A stretch of DNA of 64,000 nt from assembly GCA_022393335.1 (NCBI GenBank), contig JAJEKB010020704.1:99952-163951 (forward strand), given 5' to 3'. The position numbers and the translations under genes are program-made. Shown in pieces: positions 36,358 through 47,248 of the stretch. This DNA comes from Macrotrachela quadricornifera. Its lineage: Eukaryota > Rotifera > Eurotatoria > Philodinida > Philodinidae. Position 1 is the first letter of the stretch; every line of letters starts with the position of its first letter. The notes under the pieces are model-generated. The model was not told the origin of the DNA. It did not search any database and saw nothing but the letters and a program-made list of their open reading frames with translations.

Positions 36358-37846
36358 ATGAGTGCAGAAAACTTTCGTTTTTACATTAAAGTGCGTGCTG
36401 CACTTAATATTCCCCCAAGAACTATTCATAATGAACTGAATTCTACTTATGGTGATCTGGCTCCTTGCCTCAGAACAGTGGAACGATGGTCTAAGCTGTT
36501 TCGTGAAGGTCGGGAAGAAATTGAAGACAAACCACGATCTGGCAGACCCATTACTGAAACAACATTTGAAAATATCGAGCGGATTCGCCTTCTCATCGAT
36601 GATGATCCTTACCTCACAATAGAAGAGCTTGAATACGAAACTGTTTTAAGCCACGGCACAATTCATCGAATCATCGCCGATCAACTGAATATGAGAAAAA
36701 TCACGGCTCGTTATGTACCAAAAGATCTCACCGATTTTCAACGAGCTGAACGGGTTCGAATATGTAAAGAGAACCTGCTAAAATTTCAGCAAGGGACATG
36801 GCGATTGTGCGATGTAATAACCGGTGACGAATCGTGGTTTTTCCATAAACAACTCGGTCGAAAACTATCAAATGCAGCGTGGGTGAAAAAAGGAGATCCA
36901 CCGCCTACTGTAACTCGACAAAGTAGATATGCTCCAAGGACCTTGTTCTCAATCTTTTTCAAGTCCAATGGTCCGATGCTTATTCATCGTTTGGAACGTG
37001 GAGACACTGTAGACCATCCCTATTACATCAACAACTGTTTACGTCCTCTTGTGGATGAACTTAAACGTCAAAGACCTTCATATGAAACACGTGGCATTAA
37101 GATTCATCATAACAATGGAAAGACACATGTCCATAAAGAGACATGCGCCTATCTTCGATCAGAAGGGCTGACGGTGATACCACATCCAGCCAACTCTCCT
37201 GATTTATCCCCGTGTGATTTCTGGTTGTTCGATTTTATCTACCGGGGAAAAAATTAACGCAAATCGTATTTTTGATAGATATTTTCATTAATAGCCAACG
37301 ATGACTAATATAAGGTTTTCAGAAAATTATTTCATCTATAAGATTTTGTAGAGCTCGTTTCGCTGATCATTTTGGCAAAAAAAGTATTCAAATTTGCCCA
37401 ATAAAAAAGGAAGCTTGGTCAGAACACTTAAAGCTTTCGAGTATTCGTGATCGCTGATGAGTACTAGTAGATATTTTTGAGTATTTTGACACAAGCTTCC
37501 TTGTTTATTGAGCAAATTTGAATACTTTTTTTGCCAAAATGATTAGCGAAACGAGCTCTACAAAATCTTATAGATGAAATAATTTTCTGAAAACCTTATA
37601 TTAGTCATCGTTGGCTATTAATGAAAATATCTATCAAAAATACGATTTGCGTTAATTTTTTCCCCGGTAGTATCAAGGACAATCTGGCCGATTACAATGA
37701 TTCACAATCATTACATGATGCCATTGTGAATTTCATGTACTCGATCAACAAAGAAGAGTACAAAAAAAACGTTTGAAAAATGGATCGAAAGAATGCAGTT
37801 ATGCTTTGATCATGACGGTCATTATTTTGAACATTTGATTAAATAA
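36358..37846 (+). pseudogene. mariner transposase, broken by insertion, frameshift and an active-site change
   Basis: The N-terminal 293 codons read cleanly. A HTH region (residues 1-60, LRTVERWSKLFREG) is followed by a second HTH (about 85-118) and the catalytic core with Asp157 in TGDESWFFH. The second catalytic position is Asn252 in HHNNGKTH instead of Asp. The third Asp is Asp287 in SPCDFW, with 34 residues between, so the layout is DD34D. At 37239 a 432-bp palindrome interrupts the frame. The remainder resumes at 37671 (KDNLADYNDSQS…), suffers a one-base expansion in an A run near 37765 and then ends …YFEHLIK at 37846. Removing the palindrome with one TAT copy restores the reading frame at the junction. 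The enzyme is dead three times over: Asn252, insertion, frameshift. Confidence 0.9.
37239..37670. mobile_element. 432-bp palindromic element inserted in the mariner gene
   Basis: The ends are CTACCGGGGAAAAAATTAAC and its inverse, and the arms of about 180 bp match almost perfectly around a loop of about 70 bp. A TAT duplication (37236-37238, 37671-37673) flanks it, and the uninterrupted transposase frame confirms the boundaries. It encodes nothing. Confidence 0.9.
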
Positions 37847-38219
37847 ACAACTGATTAAGTTAATCTCATATTTTCTATGATATTCCTGTTACTTCCTGCT
37901 CACTACGAAATGAATCCATAGTCAGAGACGAGAAGAGAAAGGAAAGCAACATTGAAAGAAAGAAAAAGAGAGGGTGAGGGAAAAACGAAGAAAAAAATCA
38001 CATTTCTTTGGTTTTCTACACTGTTGCTACCAGCTGGACTTCACTGAAAGAGAGTTTTTGATGAAGTTTCATTAACATAATCCTAATTGGATATAGATTA
38101 ATTAGCATAGAAAGATGCAGTTTTTTCCGCTCTATCGATTGATAAAAAAACTTTTTTCCCAAGCCTATTTATAAGGGAGAAAAGAGGACTCCGACACTAC
38201 TTTTGGACTGCCCTAAGTA

Positions 38220-39896
38220 GAACAAAAACATTTTTCGGTTGTAAAGGTCTGTATGAATTAATTAAATTTGTTTTCTAAACGTTTAGAAAACAAGTTTGAG
38301 GGTGAGTTAACCTACCATAATCTAAATTTCACGTCGACTAAGACGATCATCATATGGTAAAAAACCTTTATGATTATAAAATCACAAGATTTGTTTAAAA
38401 CAATTATCAAAATGATAATGTTTAATTCATTATATAGTAGTGAGTTAAGTTACCATAAGTAATTTTTTCAGAATGGATTGGTCTTTTTTTTGAATCTTTG
38501 TTTGATTTTGTTAATGGATCGTTTGTAATTTTGACGTATGTCTAACTAGAATTATAATAGAGTAAGGTGAGGATAAGGGTAAGTTTGGAAAAATATTTTA
38601 ATCGAAAGAGAAAGCATATAGAAGTGAATCCATAAGAGGATTATTTGATTTCATTCCGCTTGTCCACGAAATTCTGTACGTCTGATATAGGATATATCCA
38701 CAGTTGATATGCTTCATATAACACGAATGATTAAATGAAAAGGATTACATGATCAAAACAGGAATCGAACCTGTATCTTCGAATAGCCGGTTGGATATTC
38801 TACTGATTAATTTCCCGATTGTCAGTATTGAGTGTGAGCATGAGAAATATAGCTTAAAGTCTAAAATAAGACGGTATATTTAATCAACCATTTTATTTGT
38901 CTACGATTTCCTATTTATAGACAATAATTAACGTCAAATATCGAGTGTGGCACGCTTTAAATAGCACGAAAGACTAATTTATGTAGTTCGGAAAAATAGA
39001 ATACCAATTGAAACGATACCTTATGATATCTGGTCGGTTGTTTTACGAATGGAACCGTATAGGTTTTTTCATAGCTTCAATTAGATGACATGTCGATTTA
39101 ACAGAAACGTTGGGTTGTTGCACGTTAACTGTGTTTAGTGTTCGCGTAGAAATTTAGAATTAATAGAATTCTACGATTTTTAATTGTGTTTGACCGATCC
39201 ATACTACCCTATACTAAATTAGTGAAATATCCGCAGTGATATGCCTACAGAAGCACGAATGAGTTGTAAAGGAGGATCGTGAAATCAGAGTAGGAACCGA
39301 ATCTGCTGTATTATTCATTTCGATTTTATACGTAGAACATTATACTCCTACAGAAGACGAATTTTTTCTCATCGGTTTCGATCTTGCTCAAGGACCTCGT
39401 CAGATGGCTTTTTTCTGAATTGAATTGTATCCGTGGCATCTATGTTTCTGAGATACCAGCAAAAGGCTTTGATGTTTGTATCTTATGAAATCAGATGCCA
39501 TATTCAAATAAGAGCTACCATGACCGGTTTTCTTCTATTTTTTCTTGTACTAAGAATCGTTGTTCATGCTTATTAGCTAAATTTTATAGTATTCATATAA
39601 AATAAATAGTCGAATAGGATATGTTCTATTCAATTTGAACCACTATACATAGAATGAGGATCATTAGACAAGAACAAGAATAATAAGTAGATTATCTCTA
39701 TTGGTCCTAAACTGGTCGGCTATTTTTAGCCATCAATATGTCTTGTCTTTACCTGTAAGAAAATCTTACTGATATTTGAAACTCATAAAATTTTCCATGA
39801 TCTTTAGATTTTATGCTTGATCAACATTTATCTATATCATCAATTATAAACAGTTGCAAAAGATAAAGGAAAAGACAGAGTTTTTTATTAAAAAAA
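38220..39896. repeat. AT-rich DNA with two degenerate copies of a tRNA-like unit
   Basis: Sequence at about 38690-38800 is related to that at about 39225-39340 (ATATCC.CAGT.GATATG, CACGAATGA, GGAAYCGAAYC). The first copy contains, on the minus strand, a perfect T-arm-like hairpin (38758-38774, ACAGG-TTCGATT-CCTGT), but no complete cloverleaf can be folded. 39373-39407 carries the CTCGTCAGATGG motif. No protein gene is seen. Confidence 0.45.
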
Positions 39897-40375
39897 AGTC
39901 AACGGCGATGAATGAAAACGTTTTTAGAGTTCTATAGTCATCTGAAACTGTAATATGTTGAGGACCATGTTCTTCATTGAATTTGTCCGGATTGATCAAA
40001 ATCGGGCGACACGAGAATAGTAAAAATAGTTATAGAAATAGATAATGGTTAGTAATAATAGAAGAAGCGATAAGAACACATATAAGCAAACGTATAAACA
40101 ATACAATATCAACATACTTGGCCTTTTTCATTTTCAATGAGGTGTATTATATTGTGCCATTCATAGGCATCGCACCTCTATAAAAGAAAGAAAAAGAGAT
40201 ATAAAAAAGTAATTTTATTGATCTATTAAATAAGAAGTCCTTAGAATAGAATACAATTTAAGTAAATTATTCTCATTTTCAAAACACATTTGTCTCTCCT
40301 TACCGTTGAATGATAATGGTTTTTATATCCATCTTCTGTACGAGTAATAAATTTTTTCATGATAATGTGTGACAT
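39897..40375 (-). CDS. unrecognised minus-strand gene, small phase-0 exons (partial)
   Basis: Exon 1 (40375-40304) starts with ATG and encodes 24 residues (MSHIIMKKFITRTEDGYKNH…) up to a GTAAGG donor. Exon 2 (40177-40118, after a polypyrimidine TATAG acceptor) encodes 20 residues (RCDAYEWHNIIHLIENEKGQ) up to a GTATGT donor. A third stretch (about 40013-39897) is open and coding-like (RPILINPDKFNEEHGPQHIT…), but no AG precedes it: the bases read TTCTCG where TTCTAG would be expected. All three are phase 0. The family is unknown to me. The missing acceptor suggests a recent pseudogene or a sequence error. It could alternatively be the 5' part of the transposable unit to its left. Confidence 0.45.
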
Positions 40376-41741
40376 TTTCTTTTTAGAAGTTGATAGTTTT
40401 CGATTATCTACAAATACAGAAAAACTTCAAAGGTCATTTTAAACATGTGCTTTCTATTTTCAATGCTTTAGTTAATCAAGTATAGTTTTTAGTTGTTTAG
40501 TTTCTCGTTATGGAAACCTCTAGAACGTTTTATGCAATCCTTTTTCATTATATTCCAAGATTCTTGGCACTCTAGTTTCTTGCTGGGATCAATTTCAGAC
40601 AAAATATTTTTCGTTTAGCAATTCAAAAGATTGAACAAAACTATTTTTGTACATGACTATTATATCAATCATGTAAAGTATCTATTGTATGCGTGCGCGA
40701 TTATTTGCAGAGGCTCGTTAGCATTACCCAGGAGATATCACAAGGAGGTGGACATGACTTGCCTCCCAAAAAGGACATCTTCCGCGTTCATAAACACAAT
40801 GTATTTCAAACGATCCTCAATGACTAGAAAATTTCATTGAATATTTGATTTTCGTGAAGCTTTAAGTTTTTCTTACTTAAAAAACAGAACGGCTGAATTT
40901 TATCGTTCTAAATTCTATATAAAGTATATGAGTGGTTCAATTGATAATATCACCGATTAATTCCAATTCGATTCGCTTGCTTTTTGATAAGGAAAGATGG
41001 TAGATGTCTTAATCGTATCGGTTTTGTATACTCAAAAAGTGTGCACACTCTACAATCGGTCAGTGTGTCCGGTCATGCGTTTACACGATAACTTTTCACA
41101 ATTACATTCGATTGAGCTGAAATTCTGTGCACAGAATTATCTCATCAATATCTCGGTCGAGTTCGAAGATGAGAAGGATCGATCAAGAAATGGCTGAATT
41201 ATTGGAAAAATTGTCACTATTGATCAGATCATCCTTGAGGAGACTACAGGGATCTTTTCAAAAAAATATTTTTCTCAGATTTATTCCCAACATATAGAAA
41301 TCGACACAGTTTTTAACGCTGGTTCTGAATATGATATTAATTTTGAATCAATTCATAGTTTTTTACGTAAAAGTTCCCTAAACAGGGTCTCAACAATGCA
41401 CAAAATCTGTACCCTGAGGCCAGTATGCCTAAATATGCCTCTGGTGACTAGCGAGTTTGGAATGCTCTAGACGCATGATTTTGTCACTACTAAAAGAGTT
41501 ATCAAATAGCAAAAAATCCGAGCTCGATAGCTATTAATATTGGTGGATTTTTAGGAAAATACTGATACCTCTGTCTATTATATGTCATTAATAGATCCAT
41601 GAGGTCATCTATGATCATAATCTCGCTAGTTACGGGCCCAAGTCCATTCTGAAATATCTTCTCCTACCCAGTTTTTGAAGCTGAGCACGAATCTGAACTC
41701 GATTTCAGTGATTTCTAAAGATATTCATAAACATTGGGGTT
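40376..41741. other. AT-rich intergenic DNA
   Basis: No supported gene. Open frames of 60-70 codons at 40631 and 40997 lack any motif. Confidence 0.5.
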
Positions 41742-41940
41742 GAGTCAATGGGTAAACAGTCAATTCGTTGCCGCTCAATTCGTCGCATTCAATTCGTCGC
41801 ATAACAATTCGTCGCATATTCAATTCGTCGCATGCTTCTCTCTTATGAGAGAAAGAGAGATAAGTGTTAATTAGTTTAGAATTTTTATTGAAAAATTGAG
41901 AACATACAAAATGAAACAAAAGTGAGAAAATTGATTTAAT

Positions 41941-44158
41941 TTACAATGAAATATTAGGAGAAATATTTTTTAAGTATTGATCAATTTGTAATTGGTCATA
42001 ACCAAGAACTAAACGTGAAATGAGCTCGTCACGCTTACTATAACAAGCTTTTTTTGGCTTTGGTTCATGACCTTGAAGAATTTGAGCAATATCAATTTCA
42101 AATTTTGATTACTCTAGACGAATTTTTTCAGTTAATTTAGCCACTGTTGGATGAGAGATAGCAACACGAGTGGCAAATGCGTTGTGCCACCCTTCGACAG
42201 CGTTGTTGGAACGAGGAAGATTTACAATGACGCGATCATAAATATTCCATAATTTGTGATCAAATAATGGTTTTTTTCGTCCAACTCCTATGTAAAAGTA
42301 CATGTAGAGAATTAATTTAAATATTAAAATTTTACCTCTTCTTTTTGGTTCACCTATCCAAGTTTTTTCAAAGTAATTAAGTAAATTTTCGGTATCATCA
42401 TCATCATCGAATTCGGCAGCCACCATATCAAATCCTTTGATGATATCATTAACAGGAAGAAAAGCAAGAGCAAGTAATTTTTTAACATTCATTCGGAAAG
42501 TGTTATCTTCTTGATATTTTTTGGATAAGCCGTTGTCTTGAACGTGCCGCCAAACACTTTGACCGAAATGAAAGAGACAACCTAACAGAGACATTAATTA
42601 ATATAAAAAATTGAAATTAACATAAATCGTACCTTTGTGCGAGACATTTGGAAGTGATTCTTTAATTGATTTTATTGTGCCACTTTTAAAGTCAGTTTGA
42701 ATTGATTCTGGATCAAAGTCATCTTGTTCGAGAACTTTTTTGAAGAAGCTGTTGTAATCTTTAGTGCTTTTACCAACTAAGAGACCATAAACAAGAGGCA
42801 TAACAACTGATGACATTAAAGCGTGTAATGTAAATAATTGATAGAAGTCATCAGGGCAAACCTAAAAGAACGTTAATTAGTGATGTAAATTTCTTAATTG
42901 GTAACTTCCTTTAAGGGAACCCCCTCCCTCAGAAACGATTTCCAACTTACAATTGACTTTTTGAGCTGAAACTTTCAGGAATGAGTGATCTTGATGAGAT
43001 ATGTCTCTGGTAAAAATATCAGCCCGATTAGCCTTACTGGGCTGGAGTTTCATCTCAATCATAGGTCATTTTTGGTCTTTAGGAGAATCGATATAACTTG
43101 GCCATAACACAAGATATCGAGGTCGGGTTGGTTTCAAATTGAAGCTAATCTCAGTACCTAACTTTTGTCCGACCAGAATTTTTAAAATCAATCTTATTGA
43201 TTTTTTAGAGCTACTCTACTGGAAGGGTCTAAAAATCAGCATAAAAAAGGGGGTTTAACGACAGTAAATTTCACTTTTCTTAGCCCAGGAATCGACTTTA
43301 AAAAAACTGGTCGGACAAAAGTTTCCTCTCGTTAAGACCTTTAAAACAAAAAAAATATATTGGCTATAGCTCAAATTGAGAAAGAGTTATTTCAATTTTC
43401 CTGATTGAAAACCACGTTTTGAGAAAATCGAAAAAGTTTTAGAAGTGGATTTTTTCCTTTAAGTCTATTAAAGTCATGTTGAAGTAGGATATTTCATTAA
43501 ATATTTCAAAGCACGTAATAGATTCAGTAGGCTAGCGTCATCTGTTATGCTAGTTGATATAAAAATGTTATATTCAATGTTCACACAAGCAATGACCCAG
43601 TTTTTCCAAACTGAAAAACCACGAAGATTTCTCCGAAAATATAATACTAGAACCAAAGTTTCATACCATATATCTGTGAAAAACCACTTATTTTCCAAAA
43701 AACCATACATATTCTGAAAGAGGAAGCTTTAGCGCATCTTTCTAAGATAAAAACTCAACTTCGATTTTTTTTCCAAAAAAATGACTTTTCTGAGGGGGGC
43801 CCCCTTAAACGTTCCATCAGCGGACCAATGTTTTGATTGTTTTAATATTGACAAATTAGTTCTTGTAGAAAAAATTATCATTTCATTATCCTCATATAAT
43901 AAAAAAATCTTCATCACGATAAGTTTTTCTTAAATTTTCTGGTAAATAATCATTTGGAGTAGTTGCTGGTGTTGTACGCTGTCGACGAATTGTTTGTGTG
44001 ATAACGTCACTCCGTGGTAATTGGCCCGCGGCAGACAGAGGAAATGTTCTTAAAGCAGAATGGAGAATCGAGCTTGTTGGTTCATCAGTAGTTGCAGCAC
44101 GTTGCTTAACGTCACTATGGAGTTTAATAACTGGAATACGATCTGGAATTGGGTGCAT
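41941..44158 (-). pseudogene. MULE transposase with several lesions
   Basis: Reading leftward: an N-terminal basic region starts with ATG at 44158 (…DEDFF). A one-base expansion in a T7 run at about 43906 shifts the frame into FLLYEDNEMIIFSTRTNLSI and the catalytic DGTFK block. A nested element then interrupts it. Reading resumes at CPDDFYQLFTLHALMSS…MPLVYGLL, TDFKSGTI (second Asp), and after a short intron CLFHFGQSVWRHVQDNGLS with LALAFLPVNDII. After another intron come LWNIYDRV and NNAVEGWHNAF (catalytic Glu). A TAA at about 42109 cuts off a still coding-like tail that ends at 41943. DDE residues are kept, but frameshift, insertion and nonsense codon make it inactive unless the small lesions are assembly errors. 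Confidence 0.88.
42915..43804. mobile_element. TTAA-flanked element nested in the MULE
   Basis: TTAA at 42911-42914 and 43805-43808. The inverted ends are GGGAACCCCCTCCCTCAGAA and, read inward on the right, GGGGGCCCCCCTCAGAAAAG. It splits the transposase just after the DGTFK block. 890 bp without a recognisable transposase; piggyBac-like by its target. Confidence 0.8.
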
Positions 44159-45029
44159 GATTATGTGTTGCTGGTTGAGAAAGAAAAGTATCCATTGATA
44201 AGTTTGTGTGACATCGAGCTTAATTAAAAAAAATATTTCTTTTGATGAGATCAGTGTAGCGCTTTGTTAATTACCTTTACAATTTCGATTTTGACATCGA
44301 AAATTAGTTTTCTTATTATAGTTCGTTATTGAGTGTAAATATAACCTGCATGTACGACTATTGGTTTTCCTTTTTCAGATAATAGTTTTTCAATAAGAGA
44401 CATTAGTAGATTATAGTTGAAAATAGCTTTATGAGAGTATTGATTGAAAGTGCTCTTGCTCAAAGAATAAAGTTTATTCATATTTTTGAGTCTCATAATT
44501 CAGAACTACAATATAATTATCTCTGTTAATAAACTTATCTCTAGTTCATTATCAGAACACAAAATCCAATTAAAATCTGATTGATTTAGCCTGTTGATAT
44601 CGTTAGGAATTAGACACAATCGCATAATACTGTTCCATTCACTAAGGTTATCATCCACTTTAGAATATCAATATTTTAAATCTCTTGATTATCTTTATTT
44701 ATTAATTATTCTTTTTTAAAAGTTGAAGATTGAAAAAGCAATTATCACAGAGAGAGAGAGAGAAGCACGCGACGACGTTTTATGCGACTAATTGAATACG
44801 CGACGAATTGAATATGCGACGAATTGTTATGCGACGAATTGATTGCGACGAATTGAATGCGACGAATTGAGCGGCGACGAATTGACATAGTGCCGAGTCA
44901 ATGATCACTAGATAGGATCCTCTACAGTATTATCCATGCTAACCTGGTTTCCCAGGTTTTTTATTCTTATAATTTAGTGAGAAAAGATGTCTCTATATGA
45001 GATGTGTGTCTTGCACCAAAATAAGCCTA

Positions 45030-45522
45030 CACTGTAAAAAAAATAGGTATCTTACCGAACCCTCGAAAAAGGTTTCGTAGATGACTAAAAGCTTCCAAAT
45101 ACATCCATAGGCTTAAAAAAATGGTTTTCAAACTCTACGAAACCTTAAAAGGATCTGAAGTTGGGCACAACTTCGGAACCATCTCCTACGAAACCTTTTT
45201 TAAGTTCCGTACAGCAAAAAAAGGTTTCGTAAGAAAACACGAAACCTTTATAGTTTCTTAGTAAACCTTATGGTTTCACACTATGGTTTTATACGAAACC
45301 ATAAAGGTTTCGTATTTTCTTACGAAACCTTTTTTTGCTGTACGGAACTTAAAAAAGGTTTCGTAGGAGATGGTTCCGAAGTTGTGCCCAACTTCAGATC
45401 CTTTTAAGGTTTCGTAGATTTTGAAAACCATTTTTTTAAGCCTATGGACGCATTTGGAAGCTTTTAGACATCTACGAAACCTTTTTCGAGGGTTCGGTAA
45501 GGTACCTATTTTTTTTACAGTG
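45030..45522. mobile_element. foldback element, near-perfect 493-bp hairpin
   Basis: TA-flanked. The ends are CACTGTAAAAAAAATAGGTA and its inverse. The two halves pair almost throughout (GGTTTCGTAG, GGATCTGAAGTTGGGCACAA, GTTCCGTACAGC segments in both), meeting near 45275. The interior is built from repeated GAAACCTT/AAGGTTTC units. The same termini bound the 59538 element. No coding capacity. Confidence 0.92.
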
Positions 45523-45524
45523 TA

Positions 45525-46378
45525 GGATATCGTGCACAGGTGAAAAAAATCCAAAATATCACCTCAAGGAGTGTAATATTTCTTCGAATATCCTCAGTTT
45601 TTGACTTCTAGTACTTCTTTTATCTCATAACATACTCAATCAAGTAGAATCAATTTGTAAACTAAAATGTTTTCGGTCCAATTGAGATATTCCAGAGCTT
45701 ACATAGCCAATTTGTTGACGAGACAAGGTCAAAAAGCTGATCATAAGTTCAAGATAGCTAGTTTTTAGACAGTTCGATCAAAATCAAATTATCGTCAATT
45801 CTTTTTGCTTTTTGAAGTATACATAACACTCGGATTTAAATTTGAGATTTCCATATTTATTATTGGATAAAGAAAGGCAAGCATGGTCTTGATTTATATG
45901 TTCCAATTAAATTATAACAGGAAAATAAATTTATTTTATAATACTTAGAAAAGTTACAAGTACCTTATTAAAGAGAATAGAACAAAAATGAGTGCGCTTA
46001 TTTCTGTTCAAATTTTAATACCTATAACTGGATGGGGAAAACAAAGAGAATACGTTGCGTTGTATATTTTTGATGGAGAGAATACGCATATGGATGTATA
46101 AGGTTGAGGAAATAGCTTTGAATTAAAATTTCCTACTGCTTTAGAAATTCTAATTTATTGATGTGGTGTAAAAAAGTAGAATCCTGTGGAAAAAGAATCT
46201 TTGAAGAATAGGAAATGATTCTCTTCTGGAACTGTGTTAGAAATGTAAAGAAAAAAAAACTATAAAATGCGTGATAAGAATAGATAGATGCACAGAAGAG
46301 AAGAAAATGAACAGAAAAATGTAGCCTATCAATTAGATTTTATTCAACTCGAGCTCATTTAGCTGCAATTCGTGCCGA
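45525..46378. other. AT-rich DNA
   Basis: Nothing coding or repetitive recognised. Confidence 0.5.
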
Positions 46379-47147
46379 CTACTTTGGGATTATAATGAAT
46401 GGCAATGAAGTTTGTGGATTGATGAATGTTAAGCACGGAATGTTAAGTACGAGAATGTTCAGCACAATGATTTTTCAGCACATAGAAAAATTAGACTATA
46501 TATAATTTCTGGAATATTTAGAAACACAAATTTAGACATAATTAAACAACAACATACAAAAAACACAAATAGAATTAAAATGAAATATTGTAAACAATTG
46601 CATTGATTTGTGCAAAAATATCTGCATGTGGATTTGATATAACATTTAATAAACGTTGTTCAAAACGTATATTTTTGTTTTGTTGTGCCACTATTAGATA
46701 TTGTTGCCTTATTGAAGAATAGATATGTGTATTGAGACAAGTGTTCTGTTATGAATTAAGTCAAGAAGATATTGTTTCTTATGAATTTAATAAGTAATTG
46801 GATCTCTTTAAGGCCACTAATTAATATTTGTGATCCAATTTTGTAACTAATTACAATTCTGTATGTCACTTCTTTTATCTAATGGACTAAAAATTTGAGC
46901 TGATTTTTCTATGTGCTGATTATTCCCGTGCTTAACATTCCGGTTCCCGAAGTTTGTCGTTGTTTATGCTTTTGTTTAATAAATGTACGTTGTACATCAA
47001 CATATTGTTTTATCAATAATGATTGACTAGAGGAAAATGTTGTGTATGTAGTCTCTGTGCTTGTATTGCTGACAGATTGTTCAACAATAAGTGTTGATGT
47101 TTCATTAGGAAATATTATTCGTGAAGTACGTTGAGATTGGTATGTAC
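46379..47147 (-). pseudogene. C-terminal exon of an unrecognised Ser/Thr-rich protein, split by a MULE-type MITE
   Basis: On the minus strand 47147-46949 is open (YQSQRTSRIIFPNETSTLI…, then FSSSQSLLIKQYVDVQRTF). After the element at 46416-46948 the same frame resumes (TSLPFIIIPK) and stops with TAG at 46379-46381. Removing the element and one 9-bp target copy gives a continuous frame, the main evidence that this is a real exon. The sequence is Ser/Thr-rich, then basic (KQKHKQRQ). The 5' side ends at a small TA-type MITE (47148-47248), beyond which no coding is found. Function unknown. Confidence 0.5.
46416..46948. mobile_element. MULE-type MITE with a 9-bp target duplication
   Basis: GAAGTTTGT is duplicated at 46407-46415 and 46949-46957. 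Inverted ends share GAATGTTAAGCACGG, then GAATGTTCAGCACAATGATT-type sequence and TCAGCACATAGAAAAA. 533 bp, non-coding. Confidence 0.85.
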
Positions 47148-47248
47148 TTAGGACAATCTAAAAATAGTGGCCATCTTATAATATTTTCGTGTAGCCGCTT
47201 GAAAAAAATATAATAGGATGGCCACTATTTTTGGATTACTCTAAGTAA
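47148..47248. mobile_element. short mariner-type MITE
   Basis: About 100 bp with ends CTTAGGACAATCTAAAAATA and an inverted relative ATAGTGGCC...; TA-type flanks. The ends resemble the mariner at 35931 (CTTAGGGCAGTCCAAAAGTA), so it is probably mobilised by related enzymes. Confidence 0.7.

Larger units (their letters stand above)
35931..38217 (+). mobile_element. mariner element with about 300-bp terminal inverted repeats
   Basis: 2,287 bp, flanked by TA (35929-35930 and 38218-38219). Ends CTTAGGGCAGTCCAAAAGTA are inverted and continue as nearly identical arms of about 300 bp (to about 36229 and from about 37921). Between the arms lies one transposase gene, plus strand, broken by a palindromic insertion. 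Such long TIRs are unusual for mariner, where about 30 bp is common. Confidence 0.92.
41751..44894 (-). mobile_element. Mutator-like element (MULE), 3.1 kb, with a 9-bp target duplication
   Basis: Flanked by GAGTCAATG at 41742-41750 and 44895-44903, the 9-bp duplication expected of MULEs. Both ends carry inverted subterminal arrays of about six units of the 14-base motif CAATTCGTCGCATT, followed by a GA/CT-rich stretch. It carries one minus-strand transposase gene and a nested TTAA-flanked element. Confidence 0.92.

Noticed and set aside
38745..38830. Minus-strand tRNA suggested by a perfect T-arm
   Set aside because: No matching acceptor stem or D-arm could be drawn; at most a tRNA-derived relic.
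45276..45554. 92-codon minus-strand frame
   Set aside because: Lies wholly in a palindromic element; the frame mirrors the hairpin repeats.
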